Source: Paraburkholderia podalyriae (GTDB taxonomy: Bacteria; Pseudomonadota; Gammaproteobacteria; Burkholderiales; Burkholderiaceae). From it: a stretch of DNA of 64,000 bases. This document shows positions 8,422 through 16,634 of the stretch, piece by piece. The number at the start of each line of letters is the position of its first letter. The stretch's first letter is position 1. The stretch covers positions 1-64,000 of the forward strand of contig NZ_VZQQ01000002.1 of assembly GCF_014397785.1 (NCBI RefSeq). Reading direction: 5' to 3'. The position numbers were made by a program, and so were the translations under genes. The notes under the pieces were generated by a model. It was not told the DNA's origin and did not search any database. It saw only the letters and a list, made by a program, of their open reading frames with translations.

Positions 8422-9459
8422 TTATTTCGCTGCCCACGCGGTGAAACGCTGTTCCAGCGCGTCGCCGTGGTCGGTCCAGAACTCTACGTCGTTGGGGATA
8501 GCGTCTTTGCCGTTCTTCGGCGAGTTAGGCAGGTTTGCAAGAGTGGTTGCATCAAGCAACTTTAAAGCGCCCTTGTTGGTTGGTCCGTACGGGATGTGCT
8601 GCGCGAACGTAGCTTGAGCCTGAGGTTCGAGCACGTAGGCAAGGTACTTCTCGGCTGCATCCTTATTTTTTGAGCCCTTCGGAATCACGAAGAAGTCCAG
8701 CTCATAGACGCTTTGGTCCCACGAGATACCCAGGTTCTTGTTCCCTGCCCGCATTGCGGCGTCGATGCGGCCGTTATACGCGGTGGACATCGAAACGTCA
8801 CCGGCGACCAGGAACTGCGGCGGCTGTGCGCCAGCCTCCCACCACTGAATGTGTGGCTTGAGTTCGTCCATCTTCTTGAACGCCCGATTGACGCCAGCCT
8901 CCGTGCCCAGCACGGTGTACACGTCTTTCGCCGGAACGCCATCTGCCATCAGTGCGAATTCGAGGTTATAACGCGCCTCCTTCTTCATGCCACGCTTGCC
9001 AGGAAATTTCTTGATGTCCCAAAAATCCTTCCAGCCCTGTGGCGTGCCCTTCGTCAGCGTCGGGTTGTATGCCAGCACGGTCGACCAGACGAATGTGCCG
9101 GCAGCGCAGGGAGTCACCGATCCAGGCAACAGATCACCCTTTTTCGCGATCCTCGACCAGTCGAGCTTCTCGAAGAGTCCGTCCTGACAGCCGCGTCCGA
9201 TGTCTGCCGACTCGACTTCAACGACATCCCACGTGACATCTTTGACGTCGACCATCGCTTTGACTTTGGCCATTTCGCCCGTGTACTCAATCGCATTCGT
9301 CGGAATACCGCTCGCTTTCGAGAACGGTTCAACCCAGGCAGCCTTCTCGGCGTTCCCCACGGCGCCACCGTAATTGACCGTCGTAAGGCCGTCCGCCAAT
9401 GCGAAAGCGGAACAACACATCATGGCAGCCACGCCGACCGTATTTCTAAAGAACCTCAT
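8422..9459 (-). CDS. ABC transporter periplasmic binding protein, PotD/spermidine-putrescine type
   Basis: A 345-residue protein with a Sec signal peptide (residues 1 to about 22, hydrophobic core VGVAAMMCCSAFALA, cleavage near ALA-DG). The mature part resembles the PotD/extracellular solute-binding family 1-type fold (NYGGAVGNAEKAAWVEPFSKASG near its start). It would bind the solute and deliver it to the two permeases encoded downstream. In this locus the likely ligand is DMSP or a related betaine, which fits a family that binds cationic and zwitterionic solutes. The ligand is inferred from neighbours, not from binding-site residues. Confidence 0.82.
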   Translation of the reverse strand: MRFFRNTVGVAAMMCCSAFALADGLTTVNYGGAVGNAEKAAWVEPFSKASGIPTNAIEYTGEMAKVKAMVDVKDVTWDVVEVESADIGRGCQDGLFEKLDWSRIAKKGDLLPGSVTPCAAGTFVWSTVLAYNPTLTKGTPQGWKDFWDIKKFPGKRGMKKEARYNLEFALMADGVPAKDVYTVLGTEAGVNRAFKKMDELKPHIQWWEAGAQPPQFLVAGDVSMSTAYNGRIDAAMRAGNKNLGISWDQSVYELDFFVIPKGSKNKDAAEKYLAYVLEPQAQATFAQHIPYGPTNKGALKLLDATTLANLPNSPKNGKDAIPNDVEFWTDHGDALEQRFTAWAAK

Positions 9460-9498
9460 TTCGTTCTCCTTGGCACAAGGTGATTTCGCTACGCGTGG

Positions 9499-10590
9499 TC
9501 AATTGAAAACTCTCAGATGATCTTCATGAAACGACAACGCGATTCGATTTCCCGGTTGGACATGGGCCGCCCCGTCCTGCCCGAGCGGAACCTTCACGAA
9601 ACACTCTGTTTCTCCGGGGCAGCGGCAGCGTAGCCGGACGTGATCGCCGAAGTAGATCATCCCAAGCGTTTCGCTGTTGATGACATTGCGCTGCTGTTCG
9701 GATTGCCGTCCAATCGAGAGCCGCTCGGGACGGATCACCCCTGTGGCGTGGCTACCGACATTGAGCCCGGCAACATTCAGCGCACGTACGGTCGTACCGT
9801 CTGCAATGCGCAACTCGCAATAATTACCATCCCGGCTTACGACGGTGCCTTCCACCCGGTTACTGTCACCAATGAAGTTGGCTACAAACAGATTCGTCGG
9901 CGATTCGTAGAGCGAGTCGACCTGGTCGAGCTGTTGAATCACCCCCTGATCAAAGACCGCTACTCGATCTGACATCGTGAGCGCCTCACCTTGATCGTGT
10001 GTGACGTACACAAAGGTCAGGCCAAGGGATTCGTGCAATGCCTTGAGTTCTATCTGCATGTGCTCGCGCAACTGTTTGTCCAGCGCGCCAAGCGGTTCGT
10101 CCATCAGCACAAGCTTTGGGTTGAACACCAACGCACGCGCAAGCGCCACTCGCTGTTGTTGACCGCCTGATAGCTGACCTGGCATTCGCTTACCCAGCTT
10201 TTCCATGTGGACCATCTCGAGCGCCCGCTTGACGCGCGCGGCCCGCTCGTCTGGCGGCATCTTGCGAACCTTGAGGGGATACTCGAGGTTCTGTCCGACG
10301 GTCAGGTGTGGGAAGAGTGCATAGTTCTGAAATACCATTCCGATGTCGCGTTTATGCGGCGGAATACGATTGAGCAACTGACCGTCCAGCCAGATTTCTC
10401 CATCGGTTGGGTATTCAAACCCGGCGAGCATCATGAGACAGGTGGTCTTTCCCGAGCCGGACGGACCGAGCAAAGTGAGAAACTCCCCCTTCTGGATGTC
10501 GAGATTCAGGTCTTTGACGACGAGTGTTTCTCCGTCGTATGTCTTCCGAACATGGCGGAAGCTCACAAATGTGTTGCCCTGGTTTTGCAT
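9499..10590 (-). CDS. ABC transporter ATP-binding protein, PotA type
   Basis: The start at ATG 10590 is chosen for the GAGGGTAACGATC leader and because MQNQGNTFVSFRHVRKTY is the normal start of the family; a longer frame to 10914 adds non-homologous sequence. The 363-residue protein has Walker A GPSGSGKTT, Q-loop QNYALFPHLTVG, signature LSGGQQQRVALARAL, Walker B LVLMDEP, the H-loop in VTHDQGEAL, and a C-terminal TOBE-like region. It is the first gene of the transporter operon, 377 bases downstream of dddD, and energises uptake at the inner face of the membrane. Confidence 0.88.
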   Translation of the reverse strand: MQNQGNTFVSFRHVRKTYDGETLVVKDLNLDIQKGEFLTLLGPSGSGKTTCLMMLAGFEYPTDGEIWLDGQLLNRIPPHKRDIGMVFQNYALFPHLTVGQNLEYPLKVRKMPPDERAARVKRALEMVHMEKLGKRMPGQLSGGQQQRVALARALVFNPKLVLMDEPLGALDKQLREHMQIELKALHESLGLTFVYVTHDQGEALTMSDRVAVFDQGVIQQLDQVDSLYESPTNLFVANFIGDSNRVEGTVVSRDGNYCELRIADGTTVRALNVAGLNVGSHATGVIRPERLSIGRQSEQQRNVINSETLGMIYFGDHVRLRCRCPGETECFVKVPLGQDGAAHVQPGNRIALSFHEDHLRVFN

Positions 10591-10967
10591 GATCGTTACC
10601 CTCAATGTCTTTCGGTGCGGAAGGCACCTGGCAGCGCAGGCGGTAGCGCTGTGTCTGCAGCTCGGCTGCGGCGACAGGGAGGCGCACAGGGCACCTCCTT
10701 CCCCGTGCCTCGCCATGGGCGTCTTCGCGCCATGTGCTGCGTCGCTCGGTTGAGGTTCTCGATAACGATTCCTGCGCCTCGCCGGGTGTTTTCGGTACCC
10801 GCGAGCGTGTGGTGTCGTACATGCATCTTCGTCTCCAATCTTATAAATATTCGAACACCCCTTCGCTACAGCCTTTTTTCTTCTCGGGTGCTTGCTGCTA
10901 TCGGCCGCGTCCACACATCAGCGGAACGGTCGCGATTTGTTCCGGCTTGCCCGCAACGGTGACGTGT
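10591..10967 (-). promoter_or_regulatory. Intergenic region dddD-transporter with possible promoter
   Basis: No gene is seen in these 377 bases. An AT-rich patch around 10836-10860 (TTCGAATATTTATAAG on the minus strand) in otherwise GC-rich DNA is the best place for a separate promoter of the transporter operon. I see no clear LysR-type dyad like those at the dddD and dddB copies. Whether the transporter is read through from dddD is open. Confidence 0.3.
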
Positions 10968-13466
10968 TCAGCTGGGCAGGTACTCTTCGCACCAGCTTTC
11001 GCCGACCGCCCCTCGCGCAATCAACGTCGCAATCTGGGTATCGCTGTAGCCCATCTTGCGCAAAACCCCTCGGGACGAGGCACCAAACTTTTGTGCTGGC
11101 GCCAGTGCGCAGATCGGAGCAACGTGAGGGCGAATCGCAAAAGGATCGAGTTGGGTGACGCGTCGTCCACTCGGATGCTCGGCATACACACTGAAGGAAT
11201 AGCTGCCGTTATCGATGCCCGGACGATTGTCTGCAGGGCGGCTGTAGCGTTCGCGCAAGTTGTCGATATTGTCCGGAACGGCTGCCGCCACATTGGCCGC
11301 TTGCAACCGCGTCTGCCAGATTTCGGCTGAGGCCGTGGCGAGCGCGGAGCTGAGAAACGCTGCGGGATCCGCCGCGCCGCGGATGCCCGTCAGCCCCTCT
11401 ACGGCGTCTAGCTTGTCCAGTTCCTTTGCGCTGGCGTCCACATACAACCAGTCATCCGCGGCCCGAAAGAAGCGTGACAGGTTGCCAAAGCCCTGGGCGC
11501 TACGGCCGGAAGGCTCATCGAACGGGGCCCGCCCTGGGTAGTCGTAGCAGAAGGGAATCTGCACCAGGTTGCCGAGCGATGCCAGGGAGGTCCGGGCACG
11601 GCTGATCTGGCCGGTTCTGGCTTTGCGATATAAAGCGGCGGCAACGCCGAGCGCTGCAGCGAACCCGCAATTCACGTCAATGGTTCCGACGTGAGCGTGT
11701 TCCTCTGGCGTTGCCATGCCGCCGCCGAAGCGCAGCATGATGCCGGTGCCGGCCTGGATCAAGTCGTCGTAACCGAGATAATCGGTCCGCGGGCCGCGAC
11801 GCGGTCCCCCAAAGCAATCCAGTTGACAGAAGATCACGCCAGGGTTGACGGCCTGGAGATTGGCTTCGTCAAGACCCAAAGGTGCCAGTTGACGATCCGG
11901 TGCATTCATCACGATCACATCAACCGAACGAACCAATTGGTTAAACACCTCGCGTCCGTCAGGGTGGTTCAGGTCGACCAGGACGCTTTGCTTGCCGCGG
12001 CCCGAAGACATGCCAAAGACCACTGTGTTCCAGGGATCATAGTTGGGCGTTACGGGGTCGAGCTTGATAACGTCGGCGCCGAACCGGCCGAGGTAGGAGG
12101 TCGAATGCGGACCCGCGATGACATTGGTCAGATCGAGGACACGCACACCGTCAAGCCAGCCGCCAACATGCTGTTCGGATGGGGGCGGCAGTGCCGTGGG
12201 CGCGCACTCATCCAGGATGGCCAGGGCTTCTTTGAGACTCACCGTGCGGCGTGCGTCGGGTGAGAGCATCAGTTCGGCACTGTCTTCCAGCCAGGCGATC
12301 GCGCCAGGCTGTTTCATGTTGCCGTACTGGTGGTCGTCGACATCGACCACCAGACCAGCGGCGTTGGCGTGCTCGTCGTGCAACCACTCCTGAGTCGAGA
12401 GGTGGGGTGCCCCGGGAAAACGGCCTTCGCCGAAAATTTTTTCCCACTCGGTCGCTGTCTTGGTCAGGAACACCTCCTTCATGCGTGCCGAAATGCGCCG
12501 GGCCCAATGGTCAGGCAACGGGTAGACACCGAGTGAGGCATCCCCCTCCCACTGACAGAGAGGAAGGTATGGGTCGCTCACTGTCGGCAGCCCGGCAGAT
12601 AGCATTTCCTCGTACAACCCCATCGCCTGAAGGCAACGCCTGGCGTGCGAGCGGTGTGACGGGCATACCGCATAGAACTTGCGACCGTCCGCGCACTCGT
12701 ACGTGCGGTAAAAGGGATCGAGATATTCTTGCAGTTCTTCGTAGCTGAGGTTCATCGGAAGATTTTCCGACCGCCGCCGCTCAATTTCCTTTTCACGCAA
12801 GGTCTTGTAGCGTTCGGGATAACCTTCGATCTTGATCGAGTTGTAAGACAGCCCCTCCATCACCGCCGCGGCCAGAGGTACCTCGATTTGATCACCCACT
12901 CCCGTGCGCTCCCGCGCTTGCAGAGCGAGTGCCACCGCGGAGACAGCCAGCATGGTGCCGTAGGACGATGCTAGCGGCAGCGGCGAAAAGCTCGGGTTTA
13001 TCCCCATCAGTACGCGGTTCTGACCCATATCGGTGAATACCCCGGAGGCCGACGCAATAATTGGCTCGAGGGCGCGCCAGTGACGACGCAACTGGTCGTT
13101 GCTGGCGAAGCCAGGGATGGACAGCGTAATGAGCTCGGGCCTTTGACGACGCAGCTCGGCAAAGTCCAGGCCCAACCGGGTCATGACATCCGGCCGGAAG
13201 TTCTCGATCACGATATCGGCACGCGCGATGAATGCTATGGCCGCCTCGAGCCCCTGCGCGGACTTCAGGTCAAGCTGCAAGCAATACTTGTTGCGGTTCA
13301 GTACGGCATTGGCCGGGCTGTCCCAAAGCGGCCCGGCAGGGGGATCGATGTGAATGACGGTGGCGCCGAGATCCGCCAGGATCATCGCCACGGCCGGGCC
13401 GGCGATGTACTGGCCAAAGTCGATGACTTTCACGCCGCTAAAAGGCAGTTGATTATGCTTTCCCAT
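10968..13466 (-). CDS. dddD: DMSP CoA-transferase/lyase DddD (tandem class III CoA-transferase)
   Basis: An 832-residue fusion of two CaiB-type (class III) CoA-transferase domains: residues 10 to about 410 (start GVKVIDFGQYIAGPAVAMIL) and about 437 to 832 (start GVRVLDLTNVIAGP). This size and layout is diagnostic of DddD, which forms the DMSP-CoA adduct from acetyl-CoA and releases dimethyl sulfide and 3-hydroxypropionate-CoA. The second domain keeps the catalytic aspartate of the family (Asp597 in HVGTIDVNCG, the counterpart of the reported active-site Asp602 of Marinomonas DddD). The equivalent position of the first domain is Ser167. Neighbouring dddB, dddC, acuI, transporter and LysR genes fit. 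A crotonobetaine/carnitine-type transferase is the alternative, but those are single-domain proteins. Confidence 0.9.
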   Translation of the reverse strand: MGKHNQLPFSGVKVIDFGQYIAGPAVAMILADLGATVIHIDPPAGPLWDSPANAVLNRNKYCLQLDLKSAQGLEAAIAFIARADIVIENFRPDVMTRLGLDFAELRRQRPELITLSIPGFASNDQLRRHWRALEPIIASASGVFTDMGQNRVLMGINPSFSPLPLASSYGTMLAVSAVALALQARERTGVGDQIEVPLAAAVMEGLSYNSIKIEGYPERYKTLREKEIERRRSENLPMNLSYEELQEYLDPFYRTYECADGRKFYAVCPSHRSHARRCLQAMGLYEEMLSAGLPTVSDPYLPLCQWEGDASLGVYPLPDHWARRISARMKEVFLTKTATEWEKIFGEGRFPGAPHLSTQEWLHDEHANAAGLVVDVDDHQYGNMKQPGAIAWLEDSAELMLSPDARRTVSLKEALAILDECAPTALPPPSEQHVGGWLDGVRVLDLTNVIAGPHSTSYLGRFGADVIKLDPVTPNYDPWNTVVFGMSSGRGKQSVLVDLNHPDGREVFNQLVRSVDVIVMNAPDRQLAPLGLDEANLQAVNPGVIFCQLDCFGGPRRGPRTDYLGYDDLIQAGTGIMLRFGGGMATPEEHAHVGTIDVNCGFAAALGVAAALYRKARTGQISRARTSLASLGNLVQIPFCYDYPGRAPFDEPSGRSAQGFGNLSRFFRAADDWLYVDASAKELDKLDAVEGLTGIRGAADPAAFLSSALATASAEIWQTRLQAANVAAAVPDNIDNLRERYSRPADNRPGIDNGSYSFSVYAEHPSGRRVTQLDPFAIRPHVAPICALAPAQKFGASSRGVLRKMGYSDTQIATLIARGAVGESWCEEYLPS

Positions 13467-13678
13467 GGCTCACCGACTCATCTCCAGGACCTGCAGATCT
13501 TCCGAAACGCAGGTCATCATTGTGGTGGGTCGCCGCCAGCACCAATCAACCGCATTTCGAATGTGAGGCGAGTGGCCTTGGCGACGAACTCGGGATCACT
13601 GTCGGATACAACGGGGAGCCGGTAAAGCAATAAAAAAAACGAGGATGGGGTTGTTTTATTTATGGCTCAGGCCGCTGG
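13387..13678 (-). repeat. dddD promoter, leader and first codons (source copy of the repeat at 1602-1892)
   Basis: This is the less damaged partner of the repeat upstream of dddB. Read on the minus strand it has AGCCATAA at its far end, then a T-rich block ending TTTATTGCTTTACC, a promoter-like pair (TTGCTT, 16 bp, TATCCG), a leader of about 170 bases, and the first 80 or so bases of dddD. It lies between the 3' end of the LysR gene and dddD, where the dddD promoter must be. Confidence 0.85.
13470..13520 (-). other. 16-codon leader frame upstream of dddD
   Basis: ATGATG gives MMTCVSEDLQVLEMSR followed by TGA, ending only a few bases before the dddD ATG at 13466. The dddB-side copy has the same length. 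It could be a translated leader coupled to dddD, or the relic 3' end of an ancestral upstream gene. Base differences between the copies show no third-position bias. Confidence 0.3.
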
Positions 13679-13753
13679 AGTGAACGCGCAGGAAAATGGC
13701 CAGTCGATCACTGGCAGCCCGGCGAAATGGACGTGCGATGTCAACCTGCCTGA

Positions 13754-14662
13754 TCAGTTCCGCGCACGCCCCTCCTGGGCCTTCGCACTCAACCAGGCCA
13801 CAAACGCCGCGGCATCAGGGTTGACGATGCTGTGCGGAGAATAGACCAGGTAGAAAGCTTCACTGGTCGTAAGCCGGGATTTGAAAGGCGCTATCAGTTG
13901 CCCGGTGTCCAGCATCGACTGGACCAGCGACGAGCGCGCCAAGGCCACCCCTTGACCAAGCTCGGCCATTCTCAAAGCAGAGATCAAGGTATCGAACTGC
14001 ATTCCCTTCGAAGAGTCGACCTGTCCCGCGCCTGCTTTCTTCAACCAGTATCCCCAGCCCTCCTCGTAGCCCAGGACGTGGAGTAGTTCGTGGTGACGGA
14101 GATCCTTCGGAGTAGCCAGTGGCGCCTGTTCGGAGGGCAAGAATGGGGCGCAGACCGGCAGCAACGTATCCCAGGTCAGCCGCTCGGCCTTGAGTCCCGT
14201 CCATTCTCCATGTCCATAGCGGATTTCCATATCGGCTTCGACGTCGGTCACGCTCGAATCGCCCCCCCATATGTTGCTGGTGATACGCAGATTGACCTCG
14301 GGGTGGCGTTCACGAAAGTCGGGTAAGCGCATTGCCAGCCAATGGGTAAAAAACACCAGGCTGACCCGAACGGTAAGGACTCTGCCGTGACCTTGCCCGA
14401 AGATCTCTTCAGTTGCGGCCGCCAGTCGCTCTACGGCCTCGTGGACAACCGGCAAATAGGCTAGCCCGGCCTCAGTGAGCTCGAGTCCTCTTGGCAAGCG
14501 CTTAAAGAGGACTGCCCCCAACTGCGACTCGAGTCCCTTCACCTGTTGGCTTACCGCCGCCTGGGTCAGGCTCAACTCTGTCGCCGCATGGGTGAAACTG
14601 AGATGCCGGGCAGAGGATTCAAATGCGCGCAACCAGTTAAGCGGAGGTAATCGTTTTCTCAT
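13754..14662 (-). CDS. dddR: LysR-family regulator, candidate DddR
   Basis: A 302-residue LysR-type regulator of the GcvA-like subgroup. The N-terminal winged helix-turn-helix is at residues 15-60 (LSFTHAATELSLTQAAVSQQ), followed by a PBP-fold effector domain from about residue 90. It is immediately upstream of dddD on the same strand. In Marinomonas a LysR-type DddR activates dddD in response to DMSP. The conserved AT-rich dyad shared by the dddD and dddB upstream regions is its probable target. Unlike many LysR genes it is not divergent from its likely target. Family certain, role inferred. Confidence 0.82.
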   Translation of the reverse strand: MRKRLPPLNWLRAFESSARHLSFTHAATELSLTQAAVSQQVKGLESQLGAVLFKRLPRGLELTEAGLAYLPVVHEAVERLAAATEEIFGQGHGRVLTVRVSLVFFTHWLAMRLPDFRERHPEVNLRITSNIWGGDSSVTDVEADMEIRYGHGEWTGLKAERLTWDTLLPVCAPFLPSEQAPLATPKDLRHHELLHVLGYEEGWGYWLKKAGAGQVDSSKGMQFDTLISALRMAELGQGVALARSSLVQSMLDTGQLIAPFKSRLTTSEAFYLVYSPHSIVNPDAAAFVAWLSAKAQEGRARN

Positions 14663-14837
14663 TCTGCAGGCCGTTTGACTAAAGCTGTCCGACTTCGTGG
14701 ATTAGTTGGGTGTTGCGGCAACTCAGGATCCACTAGACCCGCGGACGCTGCGGCGTTCCCAGGCGTCGACGAGTGCGTGCTCACTCCAATTGGGCAATCG
14801 AACATATGTTAGCGCGGAATTTCGAACACTCTGAAAT

Positions 14838-14943
14838 GACAAGCCTGTCGTCGAAGTACGATACGGCCAAGGCGATCAACTACTCGCTTAACCCAGTGGA
14901 GCGCACTGACACTGTATTGCGAAGACGGTACGCTCGAGTCAGT
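14838..14943 (+). pseudogene. IS66-family TnpC fragment (plus-oriented piece)
   Basis: The plus strand encodes SSKYDTAKAINYSLN and, after a one-base frame change, QWSALTLYCEDGTLE. This is the segment of IS66 TnpC that precedes the IDNNxAER motif. It is cut off at both ends. The upstream neighbour segment of the same protein is found directly adjacent on the opposite strand, so the remnant has been rearranged by inversion. Confidence 0.75.
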
Positions 14944-15235
14944 CCTCAGGCTTCGTAGATTTGAAGCAGGGGTCTGGCTTTCTCCTGGCGTATTCGCAGC
15001 CGTTCGGCCGCAGGCTTGCCGCGAATGGATGCCTCGATGTCATAGAGACCGCCAATATATTCGAGCGCCTTTTGCGTCGTGTCGGACGGCGTTCGCACAT
15101 GGATGTCGTAGAACTTTCTCCTTGCGTGGGCATGGCATGCCGCCTCACGTATCGAGCCATCGCGAAACAGCTCGTCGAAGCCCGCTTAAGCGTCCGCTTG
15201 CAGGATCCCCTGAAGCTGGCGAGATGCGTTTGAGG
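14940..15235 (-). pseudogene. IS66-family TnpC fragment (inverted piece, nonsense mutation)
   Basis: Minus-strand codons give AGFDELFRDGSIREAACHAH, then ARRKFYDIHVRTPSDTTQ, IEASIRGKPAAERLRIRQEK and ARPLLQIYEA. This is the DDE-domain part of IS66 TnpC. The usual tyrosine codon in ADAYAGF is a TAA stop here (about 15187), so the fragment is dead. It belongs immediately N-terminal to the plus-strand piece at 14838-14943, placing an inversion breakpoint near 14940. Confidence 0.78.
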
Positions 15236-15767
15236 ATGGATGCCCTTTCTACCCGGTGAGTCTCTTGAACAGCCGCAGATCCTGCGGCGCCCCTAACGAC
15301 GGCAGATGGACTGCAGGGATGATTGAAGACAGCGAGCTGTCGCAGTATGAACCGGGCCGCGTGCCTCGTTCAATCCCGTCTCGGTCACCAAGCCGCGGCA
15401 CGGCCATACCCCACTGTCTATTTCGGTATCACGATCAATCACATCGCCGCGGGTCCTGCGCCAAACCCTGCCCGGTCAACCCGAGGCACGGCATGCACCC
15501 GGCTCCCAGCTCCCCGCCCTTGACCCGCGACCGTAGCCGATAGCGGCCACGCATCAAGGGGCGAGGGACCGTGTTGCCCGCACCCCTCCCTCGCCTTTTT
15601 CCTTGACGCCTGCCCGCTATCGGCTCCTCGAGTCGCACGGGCGGGAACCAGGGAGCCAGGCGGCAGCAAAGCCAACCCCGAGTTCCACCGGAACGTGTCC
15701 AGCCGCAACGGCAAACCACATTCCATCGCCAGGTTCAGGTCCTCAACCTTGACTTGTGGAGACTGCC
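15236..15767. other. Intergenic stretch before the DUF932 gene
   Basis: About 530 bases with no gene I can support. The last 200 bases look like ordinary GC-rich leader to the DUF932 gene. The first part is a mixture of degraded sequence next to the IS66 remnant. No convincing promoter or repeat was recognised. Confidence 0.4.
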
Positions 15768-16634
15768 ATGCAACTCGCTTCCTCTTTCCATTACGGCTCC
15801 CCGATGCTGCGCGCTGACTCGCCGCTTTCAGACGATCAGATCCGGCGCGTCGCCCCGTCCATCTTCGCTGATGGCAAGCACGAAAGCCGTTCGGAACGTT
15901 ATACCTATATTCCGACCATCGACGTCCTGCGCGGTCTTCGGAACGAAGGCTTCCAACCGTTCATGATCTGCCAGACCCGCGTGCGCGATCAGGGCAAGCC
16001 CGAATTCACGAAGCACATGCTGCGGCTTCGCCATGCTGATCAGATCACTGGCGAGGAAGCCGATGAGATCGTGCTGCTGAATTCTCATGACGGCACCAGC
16101 AGCTACCAGATGCTCGCAGGCACGTTCCGCTTTGTCTGTCAGAACGGCATGGTCGCGGGCGAGAACATCGCCGATATTCGCGTACCGCACAAAGGCAACG
16201 TCGTACAGAACGTGATTAACGGCGCGTTCGATGTGCTCGACGGCTTCGACCTGATCCGCGAGCAGAAGGAAGGTATGCGAGCCGTCGAACTGAACCTCGA
16301 CGAACAGCATGCGTTCGCCCGCTCCGCCCTCGCCCTGCGCTACGACCCGACCGACGCCGAGGCAGCCGCCCCGGTCATCGAAAGTCAGCTACTGGTGCCG
16401 CGCCGTTTCGAAGATCGCCACGACGATCTCTGGACGGTCTTTAACCGGGTGCAGGAAAACCTCACCAAAGGCGGCCTGCACGGGCGCTCTCGCAGCGGGC
16501 GCGCCATGGCGTCTGCGCGGGCCAGCGCCGGGAAGCCGCGCTCGACCTGCTGTTCGAACAGAAGCATATCGTGGCCGATTATCCGGTGCCGGTGCGAATC
16601 GTCAGCGAAGGCGAAGCCCTCGCCATTTCGCTGA
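15768..16634 (+). pseudogene. DUF932 (phage/plasmid-related) protein, 3' part lost by deletion
   Basis: The start at ATG 15768 follows TGGAG at a good distance. Residues 1 to about 240 (MQLASSFHYGSPMLRADSPL, RSERYTYIPTIDVLRGL, GTFRFVCQNGMVAGEN and FNRVQENLTKGG) match DUF932 proteins of plasmids and integrative elements. After about 16490 the family sequence stops abruptly. The remaining 45 codons read out-of-frame ParB-like DNA, so the C-terminal part is replaced by junk. The function of DUF932 proteins is not established. The gene is the first of a plasmid-type module running to 18813. Confidence 0.8.
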
